Origin: Edaphobacter modestus
Lineage (GTDB): Bacteria; Acidobacteriota; Terriglobia; Terriglobales; Acidobacteriaceae
Direction: 5' to 3'
NCBI RefSeq assembly: GCF_004217555.1
Contig: NZ_SHKW01000001.1
Span: forward strand, 3,162,001-3,226,000
DNA: 64,000 nucleotides
Part shown: positions 9,034 through 17,461 of the stretch, one piece after another
How positions within the stretch are numbered: the first letter of the stretch is position 1
How the letters are laid out: each line of letters starts with the position of its first letter
Notes under the pieces: generated by a model
Seen by the model: the letters and a program-made list of their open reading frames with translations, nothing else
Told to the model about the DNA's origin: nothing
The model's database searches: none
Program-made: the position numbers and the translations under genes

Positions 9034-9759
9034 ATGCCCTACCTCATCTCTCGCGCAGGCCAGACCTACGGTCCTTATACCCTCGAAGACCTGCAGCGTT
9101 ACGTCGCCTCCGGCAATGTCCTCCTCACCGACCTCGCGAAATCCGACGAGATGGCCGACTGGCTTCCTGTCGCACAGATTCTCAACCCTGCCGCAGGTGC
9201 TATTCCCGCCGCAGGCGTCACCCCTGCCACAGGCGCTCCCATCCCGCCCTCCTACGCTCCGCCCGCCGCACCCTACGGACAACCGGCTCCCTACGCCGTC
9301 TCGCCCTACCCCGATCCGCCAAACCTCCACTGGGCTCTCGTCCTCGTCCTTGCCATCTTCTCCTGTGGCATCTTCGCCGTCATCTGGGACTTTGTGCAGG
9401 TTCTCTGGATGAAGCGGATCGAGCCCCAGACCAGGGCCTTCCCTTACTTCATCGCCTACGCCGTTCTGTCCTTTCTTAGTGGGGGCCTCTCCATGCGCGC
9501 CAGCGCGATCGCCATGCACACTGGCCATCGTCACACCTCGCCGTGGTCCATCCTCATCAGCATCGCTGTACTGGTCCTCCTCATCCTCTACCGCTTCTCC
9601 ATGCGCGACTCGCTCGAGCACCACTTCAACAACGCTGAGCCGCTCGGTCTCCGGCTCGGGCCCATCATGACCTTCTTCTTCGGCGGTCTCTACTTCCAGT
9701 ACCACTTCAATCGCCTCAACGCTCTGAAGCAGGCCATTCGCTACCGCAGCGGCCTTTGA
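9034..9759 (+). CDS. GYF_2 (DUF4339)-domain membrane protein
   Basis: A 241-aa protein. Residues 1-50 form a GYF_2-type domain (MPYLISRAGQTYGPYTLEDL, SDEMADWLPVAQIL), followed by a Pro/Ala-rich linker and about four transmembrane segments (VLVLAIFSCGIFAVIWDFVQ onward). Such proteins may bind proline-rich partners at the membrane; no function is established. The ATG at 9034 is chosen over an in-frame start at 8764 because an AGGAG ribosome-binding site precedes it and the domain begins there. Its stop overlaps the start of the DUF2752 gene. Confidence 0.83.
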   Translation: MPYLISRAGQTYGPYTLEDLQRYVASGNVLLTDLAKSDEMADWLPVAQILNPAAGAIPAAGVTPATGAPIPPSYAPPAAPYGQPAPYAVSPYPDPPNLHWALVLVLAIFSCGIFAVIWDFVQVLWMKRIEPQTRAFPYFIAYAVLSFLSGGLSMRASAIAMHTGHRHTSPWSILISIAVLVLLILYRFSMRDSLEHHFNNAEPLGLRLGPIMTFFFGGLYFQYHFNRLNALKQAIRYRSGL

Positions 9760-10223
9760 TCGTGGCGGCTCATCGACCAACACTGCAGCGCTCTCAAGGC
9801 CATCTCCTTTGCTGGGTGCCCCATCTTCGGCGCGGCTTCATCACGCCCAAGGCGAGCCGTGCCGCCATCGCTCTGTCGCAGCGGCGAACAACCGCGACTC
9901 TCATCCTCGCCATTCTCGCCGTAGGCGCAATCCTCCTCCGCTTCCCGCCCACGCAGTACAGCTTCTATCCGCAGTGTCCCATTCACCTCTATCTCGGCAT
10001 CCTCTGCCCGGGCTGCGGAACCACACGCGCACTCGCCGCTCTTCTGTGCGGACATCTCTTGCAGGCGCTTCAGCTCAACGCTCTCACCACGCTGCTCATA
10101 CCGGCATCCCTCGGCTGGATCGCCTATCGCAAAAAAAATCCAGGTCCGTTTCACCTCTCCCCGGTAGCGCTCTCCGCCATCCTCACCATCGCAGCGCTCT
10201 TCACCTTGGCCCGCAATCTCTGA
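9756..10223 (+). CDS. DUF2752 family membrane protein
   Basis: About 155 aa, with the DUF2752 signature CPGCGTTRALAALL at residues 88-101, preceded by YPQCPIHLYLGIL and followed by a further membrane segment. Start codons are weak: TTG at 9756 overlaps the upstream stop, and GTG at 9762 is an alternative. The first 35 codons run through a GGGTGCCCCAT-type sequence that resembles a dispersed intergenic repeat, so the true N-terminus is uncertain. Probably translationally coupled to the GYF_2 gene. Confidence 0.75.
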   Translation: MIVAAHRPTLQRSQGHLLCWVPHLRRGFITPKASRAAIALSQRRTTATLILAILAVGAILLRFPPTQYSFYPQCPIHLYLGILCPGCGTTRALAALLCGHLLQALQLNALTTLLIPASLGWIAYRKKNPGPFHLSPVALSAILTIAALFTLARNL

Positions 10224-10299
10224 TACCTCCAAGCCTTTGCTGCATACACCCCTTTGCTGCATACGACCTCCGACCGAACCAGCACCCAAAACGCAAAAC

Positions 10300-10323
10300 G
10301 GCCCCGACATCTTCGCCGGGGCC
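10300..10323 (-). terminator. intrinsic terminator of the bactofilin gene
   Basis: A 7-bp perfect stem (GGCCCCG / CGGGGCC) with a 10-nt loop. On the minus strand it is followed by GTTTTGCGTTTTGGG. It lies 33 bp after the bactofilin stop. Confidence 0.65.
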
Positions 10324-10355
10324 ATCTCTGAAATCACAAACCGATTGTCTTACGA

Positions 10356-10874
10356 CTAGACCGTTACAGGCTCCTTCTCCGAGACCGGCTGGGCCGATCC
10401 GCCCTTCAGGTCGGTTCCACCCGGCTTGCGAATGTCGATGCCGCCCTTGAAGAACGCACCGTCTTCGATCGAGATGCGCGCTGCAATCACGTCGCCGGTC
10501 AGTGAGCCTTCGCTGCGAATGTCCACGCGATCGCTCGCCTGGCAGTTGCCGCGCACCTTGCCCAGCACCACAACTTCGCGAGCCACGATGTTCGCCGCGA
10601 CCTGTCCGTTACGGCCCACCGTCACGCGGTTGCCGGGCAGGTTGATCGCGCCTTCTACCTTGCCGTCGATGTATAGCGACTCGGAACCGGTCACCTCACC
10701 CTTCACAACCAGCGATTTGCCGATCGTTGCCTGTTCGCCCGTAGCCGGGGCTGCAGTGGTGCCTGCGCCGGGAGAAGCCGCACGCGGAGCCTCGTAGCTC
10801 GGCGCCGGGGGAGTCGGCCGCGACGGTTCTGGAGTTGAGGGGGTATTGCTTCCCGGCTGATTCGGTTTCCACAT
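10356..10874 (-). CDS. bactofilin family protein
   Basis: A polymer-forming cytoskeletal protein of 172 aa. A disordered Pro/Ser/Ala-rich N-terminus of about 60 residues precedes the right-handed beta-helix core (IGKSLVVKGEVTGSESLYID; KVEGAINLPGNRVTVGRNG; ISIEDGAFFKGGIDI) and a short disordered tail. Bactofilins assemble without nucleotide at the membrane and organise cell-wall or polysaccharide machinery. The ATG at 10874 (MWKPNQPG) follows a GAGGAAAGGA site; an in-frame start at 10952 gives an unlikely Cys/Trp-rich extension. Single gene with its own terminator. Confidence 0.9.
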   Translation of the reverse strand: MWKPNQPGSNTPSTPEPSRPTPPAPSYEAPRAASPGAGTTAAPATGEQATIGKSLVVKGEVTGSESLYIDGKVEGAINLPGNRVTVGRNGQVAANIVAREVVVLGKVRGNCQASDRVDIRSEGSLTGDVIAARISIEDGAFFKGGIDIRKPGGTDLKGGSAQPVSEKEPVTV

Positions 10875-11268
10875 ATCTGTTCGTATCCTTTCCTCACTGC
10901 TGGAGATGACCACTCTCTGCGGGCTCCACTGGCGCGCCGCGCAAAGGCACACGCTCTATTGTCACGATACTACTCCGCGCCGCATCGCGGACTAACCAAC
11001 ATTTACCGCGTATTCCACAGCTCTTGAACCTTCCTCAGCACTCCCGGGAAGCTCTTTCCCCCTCCCATGAACTTTGTTCCACAGATAACCCCTTTTGTTC
11101 CACTCCCCAAAAGTGGCAGGCCTTGCAATGCGCCAACCTCCCAGGCTTCGGTAGCATGGCTGCAATTCTCCCCCCTGGCTGCGGAAACCTTCGCGAGCTT
11201 CTATCCCATCCGGCCGGCTCTCCCCACAAACCCCTGAGCTGGCCGACCACCTCCCGAGAAAAACATAC
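10875..11268. other. intergenic region, no gene seen
   Basis: About 390 bp between the divergent bactofilin gene and a secreted protein gene. It should hold both promoters. No RNA gene or hairpin stands out apart from a short CCCCTTTTGTTCC / CCCCAAAAGTGG-type near-inverted segment around 11090-11115. Confidence 0.5.
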
Positions 11269-11958
11269 GTGAAACGCCACCCTGCCCTTCTCTCGCTGAG
11301 CCTCGCTTTTCTGCCCTCTCTCCTCTTCGCTGCCGCTCCCAAGACCCATACCGTCGCCCTCGGGGCCGCGCGTCGCGTCTCCTACACCCAGCCCGACGCC
11401 ACACCCGAAGCCCAGATCGACCAGACCTCCGCCATTAAGGTTCGCCCCCTCATCCTCGACGGCCGCCAGAAGGACTGGACGACCGGAAATACCCACGAGA
11501 TCACCGACCGCACCTTCGCCATCCGGCGCGCCCTGCGCGTCAACGATGCCCTGCCCTCCGATGCCTCCCCTCGCTGGATCTGGCAGCCCGGCCCCTGGAT
11601 CACCGTCGACCGAGTCACCGGCCACATCACCGCGCTCCACCTTCCCGACTTCGACCCCCTCGTCTCCGACGCCGTCTGGTTCCGCGACTACGCCGCTTAC
11701 TGTGGAACCGCCACCACCGCCAAAGGAGCCAGCCTCTACGTCATCGTCGCCCAGCTCGGCGCCCGCCGCCCCGTCGTCCAGAAACTCCTCGGAAAATGGC
11801 CGCAACCGAACCGCGCCACCCCTGTCTGCCAGCCCGCAAAGTGGGATCGCCTTCCCCTCCGTGTCGCCATCCAGCCCACGGGCGGCGAAAGCACCACCTA
11901 CGACGTCGTTGGAACCTCCTCCATCGTCGAAGAAGGCGACAACGACGATGGCAACTGA
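11269..11958 (+). CDS. secreted protein of unknown function
   Basis: A 229-aa protein with a GTG start and a clear signal peptide (KRHPALLSLSLAFLPSLLFAAA). The mature part has no domain I recognise. Notable features are WIWQPGPWITVDRVTGHI and an acidic C-terminus (EEGDNDDGN). It contains two Cys residues, compatible with a periplasmic disulfide. Codon use is strongly C-ending like its neighbours, which supports real coding. Confidence 0.7.
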   Translation: MKRHPALLSLSLAFLPSLLFAAAPKTHTVALGAARRVSYTQPDATPEAQIDQTSAIKVRPLILDGRQKDWTTGNTHEITDRTFAIRRALRVNDALPSDASPRWIWQPGPWITVDRVTGHITALHLPDFDPLVSDAVWFRDYAAYCGTATTAKGASLYVIVAQLGARRPVVQKLLGKWPQPNRATPVCQPAKWDRLPLRVAIQPTGGESTTYDVVGTSSIVEEGDNDDGN

Positions 11959-12086
11959 AGCCGCGGCTTGCGAATCGGATCGGAAACCGGCAGACTGTCA
12001 CTCATTCAAGAAACAAATTCTCTAACCGCTGCGCGCAATCCAGCATCTGTTAGAAAGAGACAATCTGCTGCAAAAGAGGGCATCCC

Positions 12087-12275
12087 ATGAGACTGCTCAT
12101 CGCCTTCCTGCTTCCCTGGCTAACCTTCTTCACCATCGGGCGCCCGCTCGCCGGTATGATCTGTCTCGTTCTCCAGGTCACCCTCATCGGCTGGATTCCT
12201 GCTACCATCTGGGCCGTCTACGCTCTCAGTCAATACAACACCGACCAAAAGATTCGCCGCGCTCTTCGACCCTAG
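12087..12275 (+). CDS. Pmp3/YqaE-family small membrane protein
   Basis: A 62-aa protein with two hydrophobic helices (LIAFLLPWLTFFTIGRPLAG and LVLQVTLIGWIPATIWAVYA) and a basic tail (KIRRALRP), the arrangement of YqaE/Pmp3 proteolipids linked in other organisms to membrane potential and salt stress. It lies 44 bp before the MDR oxidoreductase on the same strand. Confidence 0.8.
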   Translation: MRLLIAFLLPWLTFFTIGRPLAGMICLVLQVTLIGWIPATIWAVYALSQYNTDQKIRRALRP

Positions 12276-12319
12276 TTAGTTTGGAATCGTCTCCCGTTCC
12301 TTTACCCCTGGAGGTACTC

Positions 12320-13261
12320 ATGAAGGTCATGCACCTTGCGGACTCCGGCAACTCCCCCACGCTCGTCGAAGCCACTCTTCCCGATCCCCAGCCCGGTCCT
12401 GGGCAGGTCGTCATCCGCGTCTCGGCCGCCGGCATCACCCCCACCGAGCTCAGCTGGTACCCCACTACGCACGACCACGCGGGAGCTCCACGCACCGCAG
12501 CCGTTCCCTCCCACGAGTTCTCCGGAACCATCGCTGCCCTTGGCCCCGGCGTCCACGACTTCACCCTCGGCCAATCCATCTTCGGCATGAACGACTGGTT
12601 CGCCGCGGGCGCGCTCGCCGAGCTCTGCCTCACCGAGACCTCCTTCATCGCGCCCGCCCCCATCACCCTCACTCCCCTCCAGGCCGCCTCCGTCCCCATC
12701 GGTGCCCTCACCGCCTGGCAGGGCCTCTTCGAACACGGCCACCTCCATCCCGGCGACCGCGTCCTCATCCACGGAGCCGCGGGAGCCGTCGGCCACTTCG
12801 CCGTCCAGATCGCCCACCTGCACGGGGCCCACGTCATCGCCACCGCCTCACCCGCCACCGCCTCCCTCGTCCGCCAGCTCGGAGCCAACGAAATCATCGA
12901 CTATCAGGTCACCCGCTTCGAAGACGCCATCACCCAGCCCGTCGACATCGTCTTCGACACCGTCGGCGGAGACACCCTCCTGCGCTCGCTTCCCCTCGTC
13001 AAGCCCGGACGCTTCGCCGTCACCATCGCCTCCGATAAAGAGTCGTCCGAAGATCCCCGAATCAAGCACGCCTTCTTCATCGTCAAGCCCCACCAGCGCC
13101 AGCTCATGGAGATCGCAGCCCTCATCGACACCGGCAAGCTCCGAACCTTCGTCGATGCCATCGTCCCCTTCGACAAGGCCGGCAGCGCCTACAACCGCAA
13201 AGTCGCCAATCGCAAGGGACACGGAAAGCTCGTCGTCGCCATCAACCCAGCGGTCGCCTGA
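12320..13261 (+). CDS. NADP-dependent quinone oxidoreductase-like MDR protein
   Basis: A 313-aa medium-chain dehydrogenase/reductase of the zinc-free quinone oxidoreductase type. It has a GroES-like N-terminal domain (PGPGQVVIRVSAAGITPTEL; SHEFSGTIAALGPGV), a Rossmann fold with HGAAGAVGHFAVQIA, and the DIVFDTVGGDTLLRSL strand. The structural zinc Cys cluster is absent. The ATG at 12320 is chosen because GGAGG lies 6 nt upstream and the family sequence begins MKVMHL; an in-frame start at 12281 is less likely. The substrate is unknown. Confidence 0.85.
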   Translation: MKVMHLADSGNSPTLVEATLPDPQPGPGQVVIRVSAAGITPTELSWYPTTHDHAGAPRTAAVPSHEFSGTIAALGPGVHDFTLGQSIFGMNDWFAAGALAELCLTETSFIAPAPITLTPLQAASVPIGALTAWQGLFEHGHLHPGDRVLIHGAAGAVGHFAVQIAHLHGAHVIATASPATASLVRQLGANEIIDYQVTRFEDAITQPVDIVFDTVGGDTLLRSLPLVKPGRFAVTIASDKESSEDPRIKHAFFIVKPHQRQLMEIAALIDTGKLRTFVDAIVPFDKAGSAYNRKVANRKGHGKLVVAINPAVA

Positions 13262-13270
13262 GTCGCCCCC

Positions 13271-13957
13271 TCACCCATGCTGCTGGATCAGCGGCTTGAT
13301 CAGCGCCTCCAGTCCGTTCCACGCAATCTGCACCCCGATACACAGCAGGATGAACGCGATGACCCGCAGGATCCCATGCACCGTCGAAGGCGAGATCGCC
13401 CGAGTAATCTGCGGCGCATAGGCGTAGCACACGTACACCAGGGCACTCAGCAGCACCACCGCCAGCATCAGTCCCACGCGAGCCAGCACCGTCTCCGTCA
13501 GATTGAGACTCTCCATCGTGTGCGCACTCAGCGTCAGCATCACCACAAGACATCCCGGTCCCGCCGTCACTGGAAACGTCAACGGATAGAACGCCTTCGA
13601 TTCGAAGTTCTCCCTCGTCATCTCCTTCGCGCCTGCCTGTGCATCCGCGTTCTTCGAGCTGCTTTCGACGTCGCTCTGGTTCAACACTCCCCAGCCGATC
13701 GCCGCCACAACCACCCCGCCCGCAAGCTGCACAATCGGCATGGAGATCCCGAAGAAGGACAACAGGTACGACCCGACCAGCTCAATCACGGCGAGGAACA
13801 GCGCCATGTTGATCGCAATCTGCCGTGCCAGCGACTTGTAGACCACCGCCGGCTGAATCCCCACCAGCCCAAGGAACACCAGCGCAGAACCCAGCGGATT
13901 CACCAGCGGCAGCAGCGCGCTGAAGCCAATCGCAAAGTGCGTCCACACGATCCCCAC
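13271..13957 (-). CDS. MarC/UPF0056 family membrane protein
   Basis: A 228-aa inner-membrane protein with six predicted spans. MarC features are FSALLPLVNPLGSALVFLGL at the N-terminus, AGGVVVAAIGWGVL, YPLTFPVTAGPGCLVVML, and a C-terminal LRVIAFILLCIGVQIAWNGL. The family is annotated as multiple-antibiotic-resistance related, but its function is unproven. It is convergent with the MDR gene, with only 9 bp between stops. Confidence 0.88.
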   Translation of the reverse strand: MGIVWTHFAIGFSALLPLVNPLGSALVFLGLVGIQPAVVYKSLARQIAINMALFLAVIELVGSYLLSFFGISMPIVQLAGGVVVAAIGWGVLNQSDVESSSKNADAQAGAKEMTRENFESKAFYPLTFPVTAGPGCLVVMLTLSAHTMESLNLTETVLARVGLMLAVVLLSALVYVCYAYAPQITRAISPSTVHGILRVIAFILLCIGVQIAWNGLEALIKPLIQQHG

Positions 13958-14166
13958 ATACCCTCCCCGTGCAACAGCTCTAATCCATCCAGGTCCAGCC
14001 GCTCACTCACCGCACGACTCCTGCAACAATACCGCAAGATCCTCCCGAACCCCGAGGCTCTCAACAACTCGGTAGTGGACCAGTTTGAAAACCAGGGCAT
14101 CCAAAGTTACCTATAACCCCGTTTTCCATGCGCAACGTGAAGGTCGCCTGGAGATGGTATTGCAAG

Positions 14167-14193
14167 GGGTCAATATCTCTTGAATATCGACCC
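14167..14193 (-). terminator. hairpin after the metal cassette
   Basis: A 10-bp inverted repeat with one mismatch (GGGTCAATAT / ATATCGACCC) begins 5 bp after the stop of the MerT-like gene. It has no clear U-tract, so it may be a weak terminator or an mRNA 3'-stabilising hairpin. Confidence 0.45.
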
Positions 14194-14198
14194 TTTGT

Positions 14199-14630
14199 CT
14201 AGCGGTCTATTCGTTCAAGAATCGGCCCTAGTAAATACGCCACAAAGAAACCGCATGACCAGATGACGGCTGATCCCCAAAGGATGCCCCGACTAATCTT
14301 GCTGACCGCGCCGCAGGTTGTGGGGTCGTCTGCATCGCAGACTTCTCCCTCGCGTAATCGGGGAGCAATGGCATAGGTCATCACAAAGCTCATCGCAATC
14401 AGTACGCCCGCGATGCTGAACGTCCAGACTTTATGTCTCGACAGATTGACCAGCCAAGGGGCCGCCGACAGCAGCGATGCCACCGTCGTCCCCATTCCCA
14501 GGAGAACGAGGACCGACGGAAGCGCACAACAGAGCAATGTGCTGAACGAACTGAAGAGAGAAAAGTAGCTGAGCAGTGCAGCCCGTCTCGCGCGTTGGAC
14601 GGGGGCGTGTGAATCAGCCGACATTGTCAT
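14199..14630 (-). CDS. MerT-like heavy-metal transport membrane protein
   Basis: A 143-aa inner-membrane protein with about four spans. The first carries vicinal cysteines before a proline (STLLCCALPSVLVLLGMG), as in MerT-type mercuric transporters. A later loop has a second Cys pair (EVCDADDPTTCG) that could bind metal. The start overlaps the stop of the HMA gene by 4 bp (ATGA), so the two are translationally coupled. No mercuric reductase or MerR is nearby, so the metal may not be mercury. Last gene of the cassette. Confidence 0.7.
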   Translation of the reverse strand: MTMSADSHAPVQRARRAALLSYFSLFSSFSTLLCCALPSVLVLLGMGTTVASLLSAAPWLVNLSRHKVWTFSIAGVLIAMSFVMTYAIAPRLREGEVCDADDPTTCGAVSKISRGILWGSAVIWSCGFFVAYLLGPILERIDR

Positions 14631-15118
14631 TTGGCCTCCGTCACGGACTTGTAGCGGAGCGTATCGGAAACCTTCCCTTTGCCAGACTGCGGGAGTGTCC
14701 CATCGACCACTACTGTCTTGCCGAGCAGAGCCGAGATGTCCGTTCCGGCTGAGAGAGGCGTCAACGCATATCGATCCTTTGTCCCGGTGACCTCCAGGAA
14801 TGGGGCTTGCGACGATCCTGACAACTGCCCGCGCACGATCAAGTTTGCATCCTTATGCGTAAAGCCGTTCTTTTCGACGGCCTCATTGAACTGGCGCATG
14901 GCCGCGTTATTGCCCGGCGCGAGTTTGATGGAAACGAGGCCGGTATTCAAGTCAACATCTACGGTGCTCACTCCTTGAATGCCTTTCATTGAAACGTGGA
15001 TGGCATGAGCGCACGGAGCGCAGTCCATTCCAAAGACGGTTAGGTAGACCTGCTCGTATTCAGCATGAGCGGCAATAGCAGAGAAAGCGAGGAAGCCTAA
15101 AGCGAAGATCTTCTTCAT
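14627..15118 (-). CDS. secreted heavy-metal-binding (HMA) protein with C-terminal extension
   Basis: A 163-aa protein with a signal peptide (MKKIFALGFLAFSAIAAHA) and an HMA domain. The metal site is GMDCAPCAH (C33, C36), followed by GVSTVDVDLNTGLVSIKL. Unlike MerP, which ends after the HMA fold, it continues for about 70 residues (NLIVRGQLSGSS; FLEVTGTKDRYALTPL; GKTVVVDGTLPQSG) that look like a beta-barrel, possibly OB-like, domain. It probably works in the periplasm, handing metal to or from the downstream MerT-like protein (4-bp overlap). The outer-membrane protein gene is 11 bp upstream. Confidence 0.78.
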   Translation of the reverse strand: MKKIFALGFLAFSAIAAHAEYEQVYLTVFGMDCAPCAHAIHVSMKGIQGVSTVDVDLNTGLVSIKLAPGNNAAMRQFNEAVEKNGFTHKDANLIVRGQLSGSSQAPFLEVTGTKDRYALTPLSAGTDISALLGKTVVVDGTLPQSGKGKVSDTLRYKSVTEAK

Positions 15119-15129
15119 GTTCAGTCCTT

Positions 15130-15987
15130 TCAGTGGGAGCTGGTATGGGAGGAGTATTTGAGATAGCTGAGATTGATTGCGAAGCGGACACGTTCACGGC
15201 CATACACCGATTCGGACACATCGCGGAACAGTGGCCCCTGGACTCCGCCCTCGATAGCGATGTTCTTGAAGATCGCAAGCACGGACGGCCCTAACCAGAC
15301 GGTTGTGGAGCTGCTGTCGGGAAGGATGACGCCGCCTGAACGAATCGAGCCCGTATGCTCTCCTGTGAGTTCGGCAAAGCCACGGTAATCCCATTTGTCG
15401 TATCCACGGCGAAGGCGGGACGGACGGTAGCCGTAGACGGCGCTCCAGGAGAGCGTGTCTGGTCGTCTATCGTTGGACGCCTCTGCAAAGCGGGTGTAGC
15501 CGCCACCGACCCACACGTACTGACTGCGAGAGGCCAGCCCCGTAACGAGTGTGCCAGCAACGCCCGGAGCGCGGTGCAAGGTACCAAGCACCCCCGAATC
15601 CTGCTGAGGGCCGGGAACCACCAAACCGAGTGAGGCAGTCGATTCGATTCGCTTCCCGACACTCGTAACGGAGTGCAGAAACCGCCATGATGCTCCTGCA
15701 GACCATTCGGTTCCGCTCATCATGCGGCTTTCTGGTAGATTGCCGCTGCCGAAGGAAGCCGGGAGAAATGCGTTGATGGTGATGTGAGGGGTGACGCCAT
15801 AGCCGAACCCGGAGCCCGTAGAGAACTGAGTCCCTCGAGAACCGTTACGGCCAAAAATCCCCGTATTGAAACTAAACTCACGCTGCGAATTTACCGGAGT
15901 CGCGTAGCTGAAGACGGGGCCGTGGTCAGCGGCAAACGCTGTGCCCGTCACAAGGACGGCACAGGCCAAAACCATTCGAGATTTCAT
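15130..15987 (-). CDS. outer-membrane beta-barrel protein of the metal cassette
   Basis: A 285-aa protein with a signal peptide (KSRMVLACAVLVTGTAFAA) and alternating amphipathic strands separated by Gly/Asn/Ser turns, for example ASWRFLHSV, TASLGLVVPGP, YVWVGGGYTRF and TVWLGPSVLAIFKNIAIEGG. It ends RVRFAINLSYLKYSSHTSSH. This resembles small transporter-like porins found with metal-resistance genes. A function in metal passage is inferred only from its neighbours. Three genes downstream follow at 11 bp or overlapping. Confidence 0.65.
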   Translation of the reverse strand: MKSRMVLACAVLVTGTAFAADHGPVFSYATPVNSQREFSFNTGIFGRNGSRGTQFSTGSGFGYGVTPHITINAFLPASFGSGNLPESRMMSGTEWSAGASWRFLHSVTSVGKRIESTASLGLVVPGPQQDSGVLGTLHRAPGVAGTLVTGLASRSQYVWVGGGYTRFAEASNDRRPDTLSWSAVYGYRPSRLRRGYDKWDYRGFAELTGEHTGSIRSGGVILPDSSSTTVWLGPSVLAIFKNIAIEGGVQGPLFRDVSESVYGRERVRFAINLSYLKYSSHTSSH

Positions 15988-16059
15988 GAATGCTCCTAAT
16001 CAAACCAAATGAGGCACAGGCACACGGACGGTGCGCAGGTCATTGGAATGCGGAGCGAA

Positions 16060-16416
16060 TCAGATTCTTAGGACAGTAGTTTTCGCAGTTAGAAGCCTGG
16101 GCGGGGAGTGCTCATCAGGCGCACGCCATACGGTAGAGGATACAAAGTGAACCTGGGTGAGAAGGTAGGGCAGGTGCGCCACGCAAACCCACTGGACATC
16201 GGTCGCCGGAGACGCGGCTGCAATCTGAGGTGTCTCATCGGTCCGAACTTCCGTCCGGCAGCAACCCATCTTCTCCATGTGTCCGCATTGCCCGTGCATC
16301 GCACGGCAGCAAGCACTTTCCTCATGGCTCATCACCTTACTCGTCAAGCAGGCCATAACAGGCGCGGCTGCGGTGAGCAGCAGGAGGATGGCAACGATGC
16401 TGGCAAAACGGCGCAT
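16060..16416 (-). CDS. secreted Cys/His-rich small protein of the metal cassette
   Basis: About 118 aa from ATG at 16416, with a signal peptide (MRRFASIVAILLLLTAAAPVMA) and a dense cluster of possible metal ligands just after it: CLTSKVMSHEESACCRAMH, then GQCGHMEKMGCC. An in-frame ATG at 16494 would add 26 residues and bury the signal peptide, so 16416 is preferred. The cluster suggests a periplasmic metal-binding or sensing role. It is the first gene of the minus-strand cassette, and any promoter lies between 16417 and 16530. Confidence 0.65.
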   Translation of the reverse strand: MRRFASIVAILLLLTAAAPVMACLTSKVMSHEESACCRAMHGQCGHMEKMGCCRTEVRTDETPQIAAASPATDVQWVCVAHLPYLLTQVHFVSSTVWRAPDEHSPPRLLTAKTTVLRI

Positions 16417-16539
16417 AACAGTGTCCAGTATACGTCCTCCTACCTCGGGGACTTGTAGCGCCTGAGGAGTCTGGTTTTCGGCAACTTCAGTCATTCACTC
16501 CAAACTGACCCACTACCAACAACGCCGTATCATGACTCC

Positions 16540-17184
16540 ATGGAGCCCTTCGACGACCTCCTCCGTCAGGCCGAGCTCGCCCACGGCCACCTCTGCGCCG
16601 GCCAGATCCTCGGCGTGCGCCTGGCCATGCTCGGCTGCCAGCGCCTCGGCATCGCCGAGCCTCGCACCACCGACCGCAAGCGCCTCGTCACCTTCGTCGA
16701 GATCGACCGCTGCGCCACCGACGCCATCGCCGTCGTCACCGGCTGCCGCCTCGGCAAGCGCGCCCTCAAGTTCCGCGACTGGGGAAAGATGGCCGCTACC
16801 TTCGTCGATCTGGCTTCTCCGATAACAGCTCTCAACGCCCCTCTCGCGCCCGACAACGACGCCCCCACCTACAAGGGCATCCGCGTCGCCGCCCTCGAAT
16901 CTTCCAAGCAGCGCGCCCGCGACCTCTACCCTCACATCGAAGACAAGAACCAGCAGCAGATGCTCGCCTACCGCGAGCTCCCCGACGCCGACCTCTTCCA
17001 CGAGCAGTGGGTCCAGGTCCCCATCCACCCCCGCGAGATGCCCGGCTACAAATCCCCCCGCATCGCCTGCGCCCTCTGCGGAGAAGGCATCAACTACGAC
17101 CGCAACCTCACCGACCCCGACGGCCGCATCCTCTGCCAGTCCTGCGCCTCGCCCGAAGCCCGTTACTACCGAGCCCTGGACTGA
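16540..17184 (+). CDS. FmdE-like protein with C-terminal zinc ribbon
   Basis: A 214-aa protein. The N-terminal FmdE family signature is HGHLCAGQILGVRLAMLGC (from about residue 15), followed by VTFVEIDRCATDAIAVVTGC, where the His and Cys residues form the family's metal/substrate site. The C-terminus has a four-Cys zinc ribbon (IACALCGEGI and ILCQSC). Relatives are fused or next to formylmethanofuran dehydrogenase or molybdenum enzymes, but here it stands alone, about 11 kb from the moaB-like gene. Its exact role is unknown. Confidence 0.82.
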   Translation: MEPFDDLLRQAELAHGHLCAGQILGVRLAMLGCQRLGIAEPRTTDRKRLVTFVEIDRCATDAIAVVTGCRLGKRALKFRDWGKMAATFVDLASPITALNAPLAPDNDAPTYKGIRVAALESSKQRARDLYPHIEDKNQQQMLAYRELPDADLFHEQWVQVPIHPREMPGYKSPRIACALCGEGINYDRNLTDPDGRILCQSCASPEARYYRALD

Positions 17185-17461
17185 AAACACGGCTTCAACT
17201 CGCGCTGTCTCCTCGCCGGGAGCCTGTTCGTCATCACGACTCCCTTTCGGAAGAAAGCACGCCTCCCGCTCTTCGTTCCTGGAACCCGCATCTTCGCAAA
17301 CCGGCGGGTTTCTACCGGCGGACACAGGTGTTACGATGTCGTCATTCTGAAAACGCGGTCGCGCCAGACCCGTTCAGATCGGGCCCCCACGACAATCCGC
17401 AGCGTTGAAGCTTCCTCGTTCCGATTACAGGAGCGAGAAAGTCCTACCCAAGGAGTCCATC

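Noticed and set aside
14199..14630. mercury-resistance (mer) operon
   Set aside because: The vicinal cysteines recall MerT, but merA, merB, merR and a standard MerP are all absent, so mercury specificity cannot be claimed.
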